Source of the DNA: Pseudopyrenochaeta lycopersici
Taxonomy: Eukaryota > Ascomycota > Dothideomycetes > Pleosporales > Pseudopyrenochaetaceae
Assembly (NCBI GenBank): GCA_003313425.1
Contig: NHZP01000001.1
Coordinates: 992,001-1,056,000 of the forward strand
Direction of reading: 5' to 3'
Length of the DNA stretch: 64,000 nucleotides
Both the position numbers and the translations under genes were made by a program. The notes beneath the pieces were generated by a model. That model searched no databases, was not told the origin of the DNA, and was given only the letters and a program-made list of their open reading frames with translations. Within the stretch, counting starts at the first letter, position 1. Each line of letters opens with the position of its first letter. This document shows, in pieces, positions 10,624 to 22,045 of this stretch.

Positions 10624-12949
10624 ATGAGCGTCCGCGTCGTCGCACGAATCCGCCCCCTGCTCAAACATGAGCTTGACAAAGACACGATTGTCACCGCAGA
10701 GTCGACCGAAGGCGAAATAAACCCCTCAGTTGTGCGGATACCGAGCCCAAAGAACGATGCGGAGTCCTTCAGTTTTCAATTCAGCTCTGTTTATGAACAG
10801 GATGCGACCCAACAGCAACTTTTCGATGCCGAAAGTGAGTTGGAGGTCACAGAAGCAGTAAGACTGAAGTTGACGCATAATTAGTCTCGCCCACGGTAAA
10901 GCAGCTCTTCAATGGGTTTGATCTTTCTATCTTCGCACATGGCTGCACTGGTACCGGCAAGACTCATACAATGAGAGGTGGAAAATCGCTGGCCGATCGA
11001 GGTGTGATCCCTAGGCTATTAAGCTCGATATATCGACGGTGTAAGAAAATCGAGAAGGACTCGGGAGGGGCAACGCAGGTTGAGGTTGCTTTGGAATACT
11101 TTGAGATCTACTGTGACCGAGTCTACGACCTCTTTGAACCACCGGAGAAGCGCACGCCATCTGGCTTGCCCATACGCGACAATCATGGCAAGACTGTTGT
11201 GGTTGGCTTGACTGAGAAGCCATGTTCAACTCTAAAAGAGTTTGAACAACTATACGATCAGGCCAATTTGAATCGGTCAACGTCAGCAACAAAGGTGAAG
11301 CATTATCACTCTCTGATTGGACTATTACTGATACTCGACAGCTCAACGCGCACTCATCACGATCACATGCCATCCTTTGCGTGAAAATCACTCAAGCTAC
11401 CGAGACCACCGTGCGCGTAAGCCGAGCATCCTGTATCGATCTTGCGGGATCCGAAGACAACCGTCGAACGGACAACAACAAAGAGCGCCTCGTCGAGAGT
11501 TCTGCTATCAATAAATCTTTGTTCGTATTAGCACAATGTGTGGAAGCTATGAACAAGAAGCAGAATAGAATACCGTACCGCGAATCGAAGATGACCAGGA
11601 TATTGTCTCTTGGTCAGAACAAGGGCCTCACTGTCATGATCCTCAATCTTGCTCCTACTCGCGCTTATCACTTAGATACTCTTAGTTCCCTGAACTTTGC
11701 GAGCAGGACGAAAAAGATCGAAGTGGCAGAAGTAGAGAATGATCCTGTTTACAGGACGATAGTCAAGCCCTTGGCTGCAACCAGCAGCATCGGAGGCGCA
11801 AATATCACGCGACAACCACTACGTCCCTTGGCCTCAGCGCTGAACGCGAACGTGCCGGAACCAGAGAAGCCAAAGAAAGGGGAAAAACCTGTGAAGGCTT
11901 TCTCTGTATATTCTGACTCCCGCAAATCTGCCTCTCGTGTCTCTAATCTCCCATCACAGAACCAAGGCGTGCGGCGGACAGAAGGCCAGAAGCGAGCAGC
12001 TGAGCCTAGCAGTACTTTCGCGTCACGGCCAGCCAAAACATTCAGGACGGCGGATAGTACATCTCGAATACGTAATGTTGAACCTATGATGACCAAAGCC
12101 TCAATCGAAGCTCTCATCGCTCAGAAGGTCGACGAGAAACTTGCGGAAAAGGCACTACAGGACGCTGGAACTGCGGCTCCAGCGCTGTCTGCAGAGTTAC
12201 AAAAGCGATTAGATGAACTTGAACATCGCATCGACGCAAAAGAAGAGGATGGGAAATCGCAAGGTCTCCAGTTCTTGCTGATGGCGAAACAGCATCACAT
12301 GCGTGGCGAGGACGCAAGCGCTTTAAGGATGTATCATTTGGCGCAGCCGTTCTTCCCAGGCAATGCAAAGCTTCAGGCCAAGATGAGGAACCTCGAGGAT
12401 AGAATACGGGCAAAGAAGGAGGAAGCGAACAAACACGTCTCCGCACCCGTTTTCCCAGCATCGTTGGCACCAGTGTCAAGCCTAATGGCTCCCTTGAAGG
12501 CCGAGAAGAAGGCCTCCAAGCCGAAGATGGTATACAAAGATGAATCGGAAGATGATGAAGACTTTGCTCCACCTCCGCCCTCTGACCATGAGGATTCGTA
12601 CGCATCTGACAATAGCTTCAAGTTCAAGCCGAAAGCCGTACGTAAGCCAAAGGCTAGCAAGAAACTCCCAATCTTCCGCGATGACGCCGAGAGCTCTCTA
12701 AGACCTGGTGAAAAGACTCCAAGAACAACACACCTTCTGAAGATCATCAATTCACGAGACGTCAATCAAATCAAGGCTCTCAAAGGTGTAGGTGCAAAGA
12801 AAGCCGACAGCATCGTCAACTGCTTGGTTGAGATGAATGACGAAGAAGTATATGATCTAGAGTCTTTAGCAATGCTTAAAGGCGTGGGAGGGAAGACCGT
12901 AGACAATATGAGGATGGGCCTTAGTATCGCAGTTGGATATGATTTCTGA
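10624..12949 (+). CDS. Kinesin-10 (KIF22/Kid-like) motor with C-terminal helix-hairpin-helix
   Basis: Microtubule motor of the chromokinesin class. Exons are 10624-10834, 10885-11294 and 11342-12949, giving 742 residues. The motor domain is N-terminal (about 1-350): P-loop GCTGTGKT near 89, switch I NAHSSRSH near 209, and switch II DLAGSED near 241. A short coiled segment follows near 480-580, then an acidic and basic linker. The last 70 residues contain two helix-hairpin-helix motifs (KGVGAKKADSIV and KGVGGKTVDNM), the DNA-binding arrangement of KIF22. This supports a role on chromosomes in mitosis. The P-loop carries Cys where most kinesins have Gln or Pro. Splice phases agree at both introns. 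Confidence 0.92.
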
Positions 12950-13160
12950 GCTTGGTTTGTTGTTGTACTTTGAGCATGGCGTTTGGGATATCTTCATACA
13001 ATGGCGTTTGGTGGCTTCGTTCGCAATTGTGAACTCGAGGCATTTTGCATAGTCGTGGCGCAAGGGGTGTGAGCAAGCATATCGTTGTCCGATACTTGGA
13101 TCATATTCAAATCTCAGGATTCTTCTTTCAATCTCTCATCTTCTATCTATCTTCACTTCC
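12950..13160. other. Short convergent intergenic region
   Basis: 3' ends of the kinesin-10 and the conserved hypothetical face each other. The tract before 13160 is pyrimidine-rich. No gene is seen. Confidence 0.5.
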
Positions 13161-13874
13161 TCAACACCGTGCATCGACCCGAATTATAACACACTGTTTT
13201 GACATCGTGTCGTAGAGTCCAAACTCATTTACCGTCCTTAGACATATTTCTTCCAGCCTCGCCTTGACAAGTACCAATCCCATGCTCTCCATCTGTTTCA
13301 CGCCGACCTCCGGATTCCCACCCGGCGACGGTTCTTCCGGGCCCAAAGATGGGACAAGTCTACCCAAAAATCTCCGTCTCGACTGCTGCGGCGGCATATC
13401 AAACTCACTCCTTCCAAATCTTGTTGGACTCGTCGGGCTTCTCAGATGCGGACTCGCATTCAAACTCTCCCTTAACACCCTCTCCAACTCCACAATGACA
13501 GCCTGCGGTCTCCAGAACTCTGTGCGATTCATCTGGCCCTCTAGCCTCACTACTTTCGGTGCTTCTTCTGACGAGAAACCAATGACTTCAACCGCTTTAT
13601 TGTCCCCAGTGTCGAAGCTGAACTCTGATTTTTCTTCAGGAATAGGCAATGGGATATCGGAGGGCAGCATGGCGATGGTCGTTTGTGCGATGCCATAGGT
13701 TGCTTGGGCTTCAACAAGCGGTATGATGTGGGTGTCGATTACGGATTGGATGTGATGTGCGCGGGTAAGAGTTAGCTGATCGAGGATTGTTTGACCGCGG
13801 GAGGGGGATCTGGTGCGTGTGCTGTAGGTTTCTGAGTAGGGTGGTGGGAGGCTATCCTTTCCGGTTGGTGACAT
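13161..13874 (-). CDS. Conserved fungal hypothetical protein
   Basis: One exon, 237 residues from the ATG at 13874 (MSPTGKDSLPPPYSETYS). The frame stays open 59 codons further upstream but without an ATG, so this start is the most likely one unless an upstream exon exists. The N-terminus is Pro/Ser-rich and has a PPPY motif, a possible ligand for WW-domain ubiquitin ligases. A mixed helical region follows (RAHHIQSVIDTHIIPLVEAQ). The C-terminus ends in a well-ordered stretch (LEEICLRTVNEFGLYDT through VIIRVDARC) that looks like a conserved core. I recall similar uncharacterised ascomycete proteins, but no function. No signal peptide or membrane segment is present. Confidence 0.7.
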   Translation of the reverse strand: MSPTGKDSLPPPYSETYSTRTRSPSRGQTILDQLTLTRAHHIQSVIDTHIIPLVEAQATYGIAQTTIAMLPSDIPLPIPEEKSEFSFDTGDNKAVEVIGFSSEEAPKVVRLEGQMNRTEFWRPQAVIVELERVLRESLNASPHLRSPTSPTRFGRSEFDMPPQQSRRRFLGRLVPSLGPEEPSPGGNPEVGVKQMESMGLVLVKARLEEICLRTVNEFGLYDTMSKQCVIIRVDARC

Positions 13875-15068
13875 TATTGCAGTATCGCAGGCGACTTCGA
13901 ATCTTGTGGTAATATTCACAGCCTGGGATACTGTTTTGCTAGCTAGATGCTCTTGGTGGGCTTGCTGAGGGAGTTTAGCCCGATACGTTGAACCCCAAGG
14001 TTCGCTTTGGTCGCCCTGATACGAAGTCTCCGTCTTTGGTTTCAGTGGCAAGACTCAATAGTCAATACTCGGTTCTAACGGATCACAGCAGACTGATACT
14101 TGAGTTCAATAGGAGTCTGCCTACCTCAGCCTCGTGTTACTGAGGTCATAACTCGCTCCTAAGAACCTCGTGTAAGCACTCGTGACCTTTGCGCCTTGTA
14201 TGTAAGTAGAGACGGGGAACTGATGGAAGGAAGCGCGGCCAATGGTGTAAGGCACAGAGACAAGGTTGTTAGATAAGCCGGGCCGAAAGGCTTGGCTTCA
14301 ACCCGACGATGGCATGCATATGATGTGAGACAAGGGCAGAGCCGGCGTTCAAGAGAACGGAGTCAGCTGTAATATGTCCACTTGCGGCTGGTGCCTAGCC
14401 TCCTTCTTGGTTGTCGCCTCCTTGCCACTTCTCGTTAATGGGAATAAGGGACAATAAGCCACTAAGCTTAACGATCGACCGTTTCACTCACCGAACATGG
14501 ACCTCCCTCAAGAAGACAAAGCTTGTGCGATTGCCCAAAGTTCAGTTCGGGCATGCAAGTTAAGATCACATGCAGGTGGCTGAGCACGCAAGGCTGACTT
14601 CCAACGCCATTCAGTTCCGTTCTAGTTAAGCGATTGGTCAATGCTGTGATCTCTACCACTACTAGACGCAAAAGGTCACCGGTCTTGGGGGCTCTGCATG
14701 CCGACAGTGGAAATGAATGTGTAGGATGCAAGTTTGTCCATCCAATAAATTGCGATATAAAGGTGCAGTGATGGCGCTCTCTCTGCCTTGCTCGCTTGTG
14801 CATAGCCATCACGACACCTTACGATTATACCGGTACCTGAAAAACTGACGGAGCAAGTTTTGGCTCCAAACTCGATACTAGGATTTCACTAGATACCTCT
14901 CGTTCCACGGTTGCCTCGAAGAAAGCATTCTGTCTTTATTAAGAACGCACTACTATCATCAAGAACGAAGAAATCAACACCTTTACCCATCGTTGCTTAT
15001 AGCAAACATTCAATTCTACTAGCCTGATCACCTTTTCAACATCGTTGGAAACCAAACATATCGCCAAG
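13875..15068. other. Intergenic: divergent promoter region
   Basis: About 1.2 kb between the conserved hypothetical (-) and flotillin (+). Pyrimidine- and AT-rich towards 15000, consistent with a promoter and 5' UTR. The 114-codon frame at 14468-14812 on the minus strand lacks family resemblance and is not called. Confidence 0.5.
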
Positions 15069-16835
15069 ATGCCCTGGTACCATGTCGCCGAACCCAACTC
15101 CTACCGTAAGTGTTTATGGAAAGCTACATACATGAAATATACTAATTGCTCGCAGTCGTTGTTACGGGTGTGGGGATTGAGAAGGTCACTATCAAGAAGA
15201 AGGTAAGTTTTCATATTTATTTCCAGGTACTACATACTGATTTCTCCAGGCGTTCATCTATCCATTCCAGAAAGTGTCCAAAATCAGTATTACACCGTTT
15301 GACTTTTCTATGACTTTGCAAGCTATGACAATCGAGAAGCTTAAATTCTCTCTCCCAGCAGTCTTCACCATCGGCCCTGCTGATAGCCTCGAAGCTTTGG
15401 AGAAGTACGCCGTCCTTTTGACAGGCGAATCTGATGGCCGTCCTACTCAAACGGCGGCAAAGGGCGCCGTCACCGTTGGCGAGGGACGCAGCCATGTGCA
15501 GGATATTGTCAAAGGCATCATCGAGGGTGAGACACGTAGCATCGTCTCAACCATGACTATGGAAGAGCTCTTCCGTGAGCGCAAGGTGTTCAAGGACAAA
15601 GTCATCCAGCAGGTTCAATCCGAACTCGATCAATTTGGGCTCTGCGTATACAACGCAAACGTGAAGGAACTACAGGATACGCCAGGATCCGAGTATTTCA
15701 CCTTTCTCTCGCGGAAGGCACACGAAGGCGCCTTGAATCAAGCTAAGGTCGACGTCGCTGATGCCCGCATGCGGGGTGAAGTTGGAGAAGCAGAGAAGCA
15801 AGGCAAGACAAAGCAGGAAGTCGCAAAGATCCATGCCAATACTGCCGTTCTTGAAACCGAACGTAAAGCTGAGAAAGCTGCGGCAGATGCCAAATTGACG
15901 GACAAAGAGATTCGCATCGGCGCCGACCTCGCCGTTGCAAGGATTAATGCGAAGCGTGAAGCTGAACGTCGCGATGCAGAACTCAATACTGAAGTCGAGA
16001 AGAAGAAAGCACTTATGGAGCTTGAACGTCTTCGTGCTACCAAGGTTGTGCAAGCCAGGATCGAGAAGGAATCCTCGCAGCAAAAAGCCGATGCCGAAAT
16101 GTATGCCCAAGAGAAGGCAGCGGATGGTAAAAAGTAAGTAACAATGAGGTCGCATCTACTCCTAGAGATTTTCGCTGGCCTTTGCAGATGCCAAAGCCCA
16201 GTGTCAATTTGCTAGGGGTTTCTCGGCCACTCTATTTCTCCTACTCACGATTGGGCCCGCTAACCATCTTCTCCAACAGATATAGCGAGCAGGCCGACGC
16301 TGAAGCGGCTGCCTTCCGCCGCCTCCGCGACGCAGAGGCAAACTACCAAGCCAAAGAACGCGAAGCAGAAGCCAATTTCCTTGTCTCTAAGCGTCAAGCC
16401 GAAGCCGAATATTTTGCCAAAGAAAGAGCTGCCCAGGCACATCTCATCACCCAACAGCGCGAGGCTGAAGGTCTTTCAGCCATGGCAAAAGCCTATGGCG
16501 ACATGGCGAATGTGCTTGGAGGTCCTCAAGGCCTCATGCAATACCTCATGCTTACAAACGGCGTTTACGAGCGACTCGCCGAGGCGAACGGAAATGCTAT
16601 CAAGGGCCTGCAGCCGAAGATCAATGTCTGGAATACCGGATCACAAGGCGATGGCGCTATGGCAGATCCTACGGCGCCCATCCGCAATCTTTTCCAAAGC
16701 TTGCCACCTCTTCTGAGCACCATTCATGATCAAACGGGTATGGCACCGCCAACATGGCTGGCACAAATGCCACAACAGCAAACTATTGATGCGAAGAATT
16801 TGCACCTAAGGAACGGAAGTGACGTGTCTTCATAG
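15069..16835 (+). CDS. floA: Flotillin-like SPFH-domain protein
   Basis: Membrane microdomain scaffold; in Aspergillus, FloA acts in polar growth and stress. Exons are 15069-15105, 15156-15202, 15250-16133 and 16280-16835, giving 507 residues. The SPFH domain covers about residues 1-200 (MPWYHVAEPNSYLVVTGVGI through the VQSELDQFGL region). A long Ala/Glu/Lys coiled coil follows, with repeated AEA motifs typical of flotillins (KADAEMYAQEKAADGKK, then DAEANYQAKEREAEANF). The C-terminus (LMQYLMLTNGVYERLAEANG) is also typical. There is no transmembrane helix, as expected. The last intron is unusually long (146 nt) and has an internal TTTGCAG that, if used, would add a stop after nine codons. A second SPFH protein (stomatin) lies at 32.6 kb. 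Confidence 0.92.
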
Positions 16836-17939
16836 TTAGAGGCAGAAGTGGCATCATTAGACCGAGATTGATGCGCCCAATGGTTTGCAGGACGGCTTCT
16901 GTTTTCATGTGTTCATATCATGTCAATACCCTGGTGTTGGTGGCATGGGTGGCGTCAGGCTTGTCTTTTGTGTCCCTCTTATGCTCTCCAGAAGCACCAA
17001 GTATACGTTGTTTGTACATCATTTGTAGACTACTAGACTGAAATAATACCCTTTTTTTTGTAATCTCAGCCTCGTGTTGTGGCGCATAGACGAGTGTCTG
17101 TCCTTGAACAGCAAGATATACAACCCTGCCAAAGTGAACTGAAGGACGCGTAGGACTTAGCCACATGCAGGTCGGTCAAGATGCTCGTGGCGGTCGCCAT
17201 TCGCTCGGAGAAGGCGAGATGGACTGGAAGCATGACCATCCGAAACAGCATGGGATGACAAGCGATTGGAGGAAACAGAGGCTCACTAAACCATGGTGGA
17301 GGGGGTGTTCCTGAAGGCGAAACGGGTCAGCAGGTTCCCGCTCACGCCGCTGCAAGGGCCGAAGATCTGTCGAAGCAAAATCGAACAAAGTTTGGAAAAG
17401 TTGGAGCTGTCAGCCAGGATGAAGCCTGATTTTGATGCAACTACGCCTGTCGTTGGTGGAAGCGAAGTGGCTGTGCAGGAGCTCGGCTCAGCTTCTTTGG
17501 TGGGGCTTGGCTGGCGATGACGATGGATGGGTTTGGTAAATGCCCAAGAGCCTGGACAAGAGCTAAGAGTCTTCATCCGCGTGCAAGCGACCTCCTGCGT
17601 CTTTCCTGTGACACTTTCTCCGCATCAGCTACCACGACCGTAAGGGTCCTACCAACTTTGCACTTGTTGAGCGCTTGCAGGCGCGTGCCTAGGCTTGGGA
17701 CTCTGACATAGCCACCCTTTCACTGCTTAGTCTTCCTCGACCTCCAAAGGGTTACGCAGCTACGCAGCCTGACAAACGCCAACCAACACCTTCCTTTCAG
17801 GCATCAGCCGCCCCTCCACCCCTCACTCCTACACGCAAACGTATCGAGACCATCTCATCGCGCCTCACGAGGGCAAGTGCGACGCCAGGCGCCAAACCTA
17901 CGCTTCCAGGTTGCGACCAGGTGTGCGAAGCATTTCAGC
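16836..17939. other. Intergenic region before the patatin-like gene
   Basis: Flotillin 3' region, then the upstream region of the patatin-like gene. Includes a T-run at 17052-17059. Frames on both strands at 17176-17711 overlap each other and lack resemblance to known families. The stretch 17790-17900 is C-rich, typical of a fungal 5' leader. Confidence 0.5.
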
Positions 17940-19881
17940 ATGGCAAATAGCGGAGTACGGCGGAAGGATACGACAAAGGGACCGCCGCTGCGCATCCTGT
18001 CGCTAGGTACGTCTTCCAAGCCACTCTTTGCGACGCACGGTGCTAACGGAGCTTGACAGATGGCGGAGGCGTGCGGGGGTACTCGATGCTCATCATCCTC
18101 CAGGAATTGATGCACCGAACCTTCGTCGAAACCGAAGGCAGAGCACCAAAACGACACGAAGTACCGAAACCATGCGAGCACTTCGACCTCATCGCTGGAA
18201 CTGGCACTGGCGGCCTGATCGCCATTATGCTGGGCCGGCTGAGAATGGACGTGGAGACGTGCAAGGACGTATATGTGCGCATGACAAGAAGAGTCTTTGA
18301 AACAGACAAGACGTTTGCTGGCATACCATACCGGTCCACCTTGTTCAAGGCATCAAAGCTCGAGGAGGCTATCATGGAGTGCGTGCGAGAACACACCATC
18401 TACGACGACGAGGGCAACGACAACCACAACGGGCTGGCATCCTCAGCGGACCTTCAGACTCCCATGACCCCCGGCAGCGCAATGTCCAGCCGCATGCAAA
18501 GAAGCGCCAGCAACGCCAGCAGGTACAGCCAGATTGGCATGTCACCGGTCAGCATGCGCATAGCTGCAATGAAATGGGGAAACCCGCATGCTCAACTATA
18601 TGATAACAGGGAAGAACGAACGAAGACGTAAGTTGCCCTGGGCATCTGAAAGCACTCCGTATGCTGATCATTCACAGAGCTGTCACCGCTGTCTACAAAG
18701 GCACGAAAAAGGTTGGCACCGGCCAGATCCTCCTGCGCTCTTACGACTCGCGCAAAGAGCCCGCTGTCGAGCCGAACGCAACCATCTGGCAAGCTGGACG
18801 CGCCACATCTGCCACTGCCCTGGCTTTCAAACCTATACAAATTGGCCAGTCGGTCTTTCTCGATGAGGGGACTGGCAAATATAATCCCGCTCCAATGGTC
18901 CTGGACGAGGCTGTTTGTAACGAGTGGCCTGGGCGAGACGTTGGTGTATTTCTCAGTATCGGTACTGGAAAGCGACCAGAGGGGACGAATAATCAGCAAC
19001 ATCTTTGGTGGGAAGGCTTTGTTTCAGGAGGCATAGGCGACTTTGCAGAAGCAAGGCGAAGACTGATTTCAAAGATCGAGGATTGTGAAAAAACACACAA
19101 AGAGATGAAAGACCATCTCGCGAAACGCCACGTCAACCCCGAAAACTACTATCGACTAAACGTCAACGTTGGTGTCGGCGAATTTGGAATGAACGAATGG
19201 AACGCCCTGGCCGAGATCAGCACCAATACCCGCATGTACCTGGCTGAAAAAGGCGTTCAAGGTATGACAATGGATGCGGCAGCGAAGATTGCGCGGATAC
19301 ACTTCGCCAAAGTACGATGGGAGCGCGCACAGAAAAGTGTATCTTCGTACGTAGGTGCTCAGGCACCAAACAAACCTCTTCCCACTGTCCCGGATCCATC
19401 TCCACTCGCCGTGGAGTTGCCCGCAGAGGAGCTGACGCCGGAGTACTATGCGTCAATTCATCCGGCACATCGTCCTCAACTGCCTGACCAAAACAGGCCG
19501 TCTGAAAACGACAAGTATCTTGTAGTGTCGTCAGATGACTTCCCACATCCACTCAGGAACGATCTTCCGCCGCGCCATTCAGGCGAACTCGTCGCTCCGG
19601 GACGACGTTCAGACGAGCAATTTTCATCAGGGCGTCCAGACTCCATGCACAGCTCTTCCCGGCCAAGCTTTGAGGAACGATTGCAATATCCGCCACCCAG
19701 ACCTCCCAAGACACCATTACAGGATGGGACACGGCCACCGGGTCTTTCTGGAGCCCGCACATCACCACCTGCTGGCTCAGCGTTCTCACGGCCACCGCCT
19801 GGCGCGCCGCTACCGTATCCGGATACGGATGGACCGCCGCCTATAGTCAACAAAGCTACCAAGCCAGAGTATACACGATGA
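17940..19881 (+). CDS. Patatin-like phospholipase-family protein lacking the nucleophile Ser
   Basis: Exons are 17940-18006, 18060-18627 and 18678-19881, giving 612 residues. The oxyanion motif DGGGVRG is intact (residues 23-29). The nucleophile elbow, normally G-x-S-x-G, reads G-T-G-T-G at 69-73: codon 71 (18203-18205) is GGC where Ser is expected. The dyad Asp motif, normally D-G-G/A, appears as D-E-G (GAT at 18862). The rest of the patatin core is well kept (LIAIMLGRL, then IWQAGRATSAT). A Ser/Met-rich insertion of about 70 residues splits the core, and a Pro-rich tail of about 150 residues follows. The fold is probably present; lipase activity is doubtful. Whether Gly is shared by a fungal subgroup I cannot tell. 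Confidence 0.88.
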
Positions 19882-20467
19882 TTGACCACGTGACCGAGCT
19901 TAGCGGTTATAATGTTGACAAGATCCTCGCATACTGTAGTATATGAGTTATGACTCACATGTCCATCTGGGCTTGAATTGAGCCTGATGGTATGCACGAG
20001 CTTTGCTGAGGTTGGCTGGTTTCAGCATGAGTCTGCCTGCAGACATTTGAATAACGATGATTGCATCATAGAATGCTTCTTTCTAAAATTGAACCTGGAG
20101 TTTGATGCAATGGGGTGGCATGGAAGCTATTTGTCTTTCCGCGGTCAGGAGCATTTATGAGGCTTTTCGTATGATATGACTGAAGCTTTGAAGTTTGACG
20201 AGTTTAGATACCCTTTCGATTTCCTTGTTATTTAATCAAAATTTTCTACATTTGCTTCCGCGTATCCCAAGCAATTGAGCTGCTAAGAGTGCTGTGAAGG
20301 GTTCCATCCCATTTCGAGCACCGAAGGTGCCACCACCATTATCGGAAACTTGTGTCCGAATTCGAAGCCTTTGAATCTGACCGCGCATGTTTCACGCCTG
20401 ACAACCAGAAATAGCTAACTTTGAAGAAGTATGCCTGGTACTTCCACTTCACCGAACTCGCTAAACT
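19882..20467. other. Intergenic: convergent 3' regions
   Basis: Between the patatin-like and SANT-like genes. Nothing coding is seen; AT-rich around 20180-20260. Confidence 0.5.
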
Positions 20468-21014
20468 TTAATCCTCAGCCTCAATCTCTGGCTTCTCATC
20501 TTGGGGCTCCGCCTTGACAATCAAGTGCTCATCATCGTCGCCTTGAGCCTCAACCTCTGCCTGAACCTGAGCCTTCTGCTTACGACCGCGCTTCGTGGGA
20601 CTGGCGCTGATCTCATCATTGTCGCCCTTGGTCTTGCGCTTACGCGGCGTAGCGGGCTTCTTAGGCGTGCTCTCTCCAGCCCCATCCTCGCCTCTGCGTA
20701 GTGCAAGATCGTTCTTGACCGTGGCTTTGAGGCGATGCACCATGATCTGGCAGGCACCCACAGATTTGCCTTCAGGGCGAGGGGCGTTCTGCGAAATGTT
20801 AGCAGTGCCTCGGGTCTGTGGGGATATGCACGTAAGAGAAACTCACGGCGTAATCCAGCTTGACTTTGGAGAACTCGACGAGGTTGAAGAAGTACACGAG
20901 CTGGAACTGGGTTAGTGTTCACCGGAATTGAAGATGGGGTGGTGATCAATATACACGCTGGCGGTCAGTCTAGCCTTTCCTAGGGTTGGCCTTGTTGCCC
21001 TCGTTGTCGGACAT
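20468..21014 (-). pseudogene. SANT/Myb-like small protein, copy A, with in-frame TAG
   Basis: Three exons align with the neighbouring copy B: 20955-21014, 20847-20900 and 20468-20788, 144 codons excluding the stop. Exon 1 has TAG at 20970-20972 (codon 15), exactly where copy B has a Trp codon followed by T-[ED]-R. The remaining frame is intact and keeps the fold-defining residues: LVYFFNLVEFS, then KLDYA, then RPEGKSVGACQIMVHRLK, resembling the helices of a SANT/Myb repeat. A basic linker (TPRKRKTK) and an acidic tail follow. It is either a young pseudogene, a gene read with stop-codon editing, or a sequencing error. The acceptor before LVY was chosen to match copy B; an earlier one would add Phe-Gln. 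Confidence 0.7.
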
Positions 21015-21493
21015 GTTGTCTGGCGTTACTTGGGTTGTTTAAGATGTTGGTCGCAATGCTATGGGACTATTGGATGCTTGTTAGAAGCTGGAGCTTTTAC
21101 AGGCAAGAACACATATGGGAAGGGAAGTGAGGGGAGTGTGAGGCCAATATTTAATGCATATATGTGGCTGCCTTCATCCCGAGTTGCGGTGAAATGTAGT
21201 GAAGGTGATAATTTCGGTGAGTGGGGAATATGAGAGAATGAAATGATGGTGCATAGCTGATTATGAGGGTATGGTGAATTCCAAAGTTTTGGTATTTGCT
21301 ACCTGCTTTTTGAGTGCATATGCTTTGTAATGCTGGCTTACTGGAGTATATACAGATGAATATAGCGCTGATAGCACTTTAGAAAGCAGAAAACCTTGAG
21401 AAAGTCGCCCGGTGTAGCACAATGTGCTATCAAATCTCCACGAGGGCTACCTCCCTTTCATGTTAATATTTAAGGCCACCACTCAGAAATGCT
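21015..21493. other. Intergenic between the two SANT-like copies
   Basis: Upstream region of copy A and 3' region of copy B. AT-rich; no gene or repeat seen. Not an obvious duplicate of the copy B upstream region by eye. Confidence 0.45.
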
Positions 21494-22045
21494 TCAAACT
21501 TGATCCTCAACCTCCTCATCAAGCCCCTCATCAAGCTTCTCTGGTTTGATTTTGATCTCCTCCTCACTGTCGACTCCGGCCATCTTCTTGTCGCATCTAG
21601 GCTTCTTGATACTGCCATCAGCATCGCCATTGACATTTTCATCATTCTTGGCTTTGCGCTTCCGCGGATTGGCCGACTTCTTAGGAGCGCCCTCGGCAGG
21701 GAGAGCAAATGATTCACCGGCCTTTAGGGCATCGATCTCAGGCCTCAGAGCAATCTTGATCTTGCTGATCTTCTGAGAACAACCATTGGAATTGCGACCG
21801 AACGGAACAGGAGCTTTCTGAAAGAATGTCAGTGCATGTAATTTGAGGTAGGAGAGTGCTGAAGACGCACCGCGAAGTCGATCTTGACGTTGGAGTACTC
21901 TATGGCGCTGAGCAGGTACACGAGCTGTGAGGTGTTAGCACCAATTCTAAATGGCGAGGTCTGTACTTGCCACTTCACGCTCAGTCCAACTAACAGTCGA
22001 TCCCTTGTTTCCCCTGGGCTTGGGGGCATTCTCGTTGTCAGACAT
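21494..22045 (-). CDS. SANT/Myb-like small protein, copy B
   Basis: Exons are 21971-22045, 21871-21924 and 21494-21817, giving 150 residues. The first intron uses a GC donor (GTG|GCAAGT) and CACAG acceptor; the second is GT-AG. The middle exon is exactly 54 nt, as in copy A. The N-terminus (residues 20-75) is SANT/Myb-like: WTEREVLVYLLSAIEYS as helix 1, KIDFA, then a GR-N..GC....I..IK helix. A basic stretch (PRKRKAK) resembles a nuclear-localisation signal, and the tail is Glu/Asp-rich. A chromatin or DNA-binding role is inferred from shape and charge only. Gene structure and tandem position show copies A and B come from one duplication, now well diverged. Confidence 0.72.
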
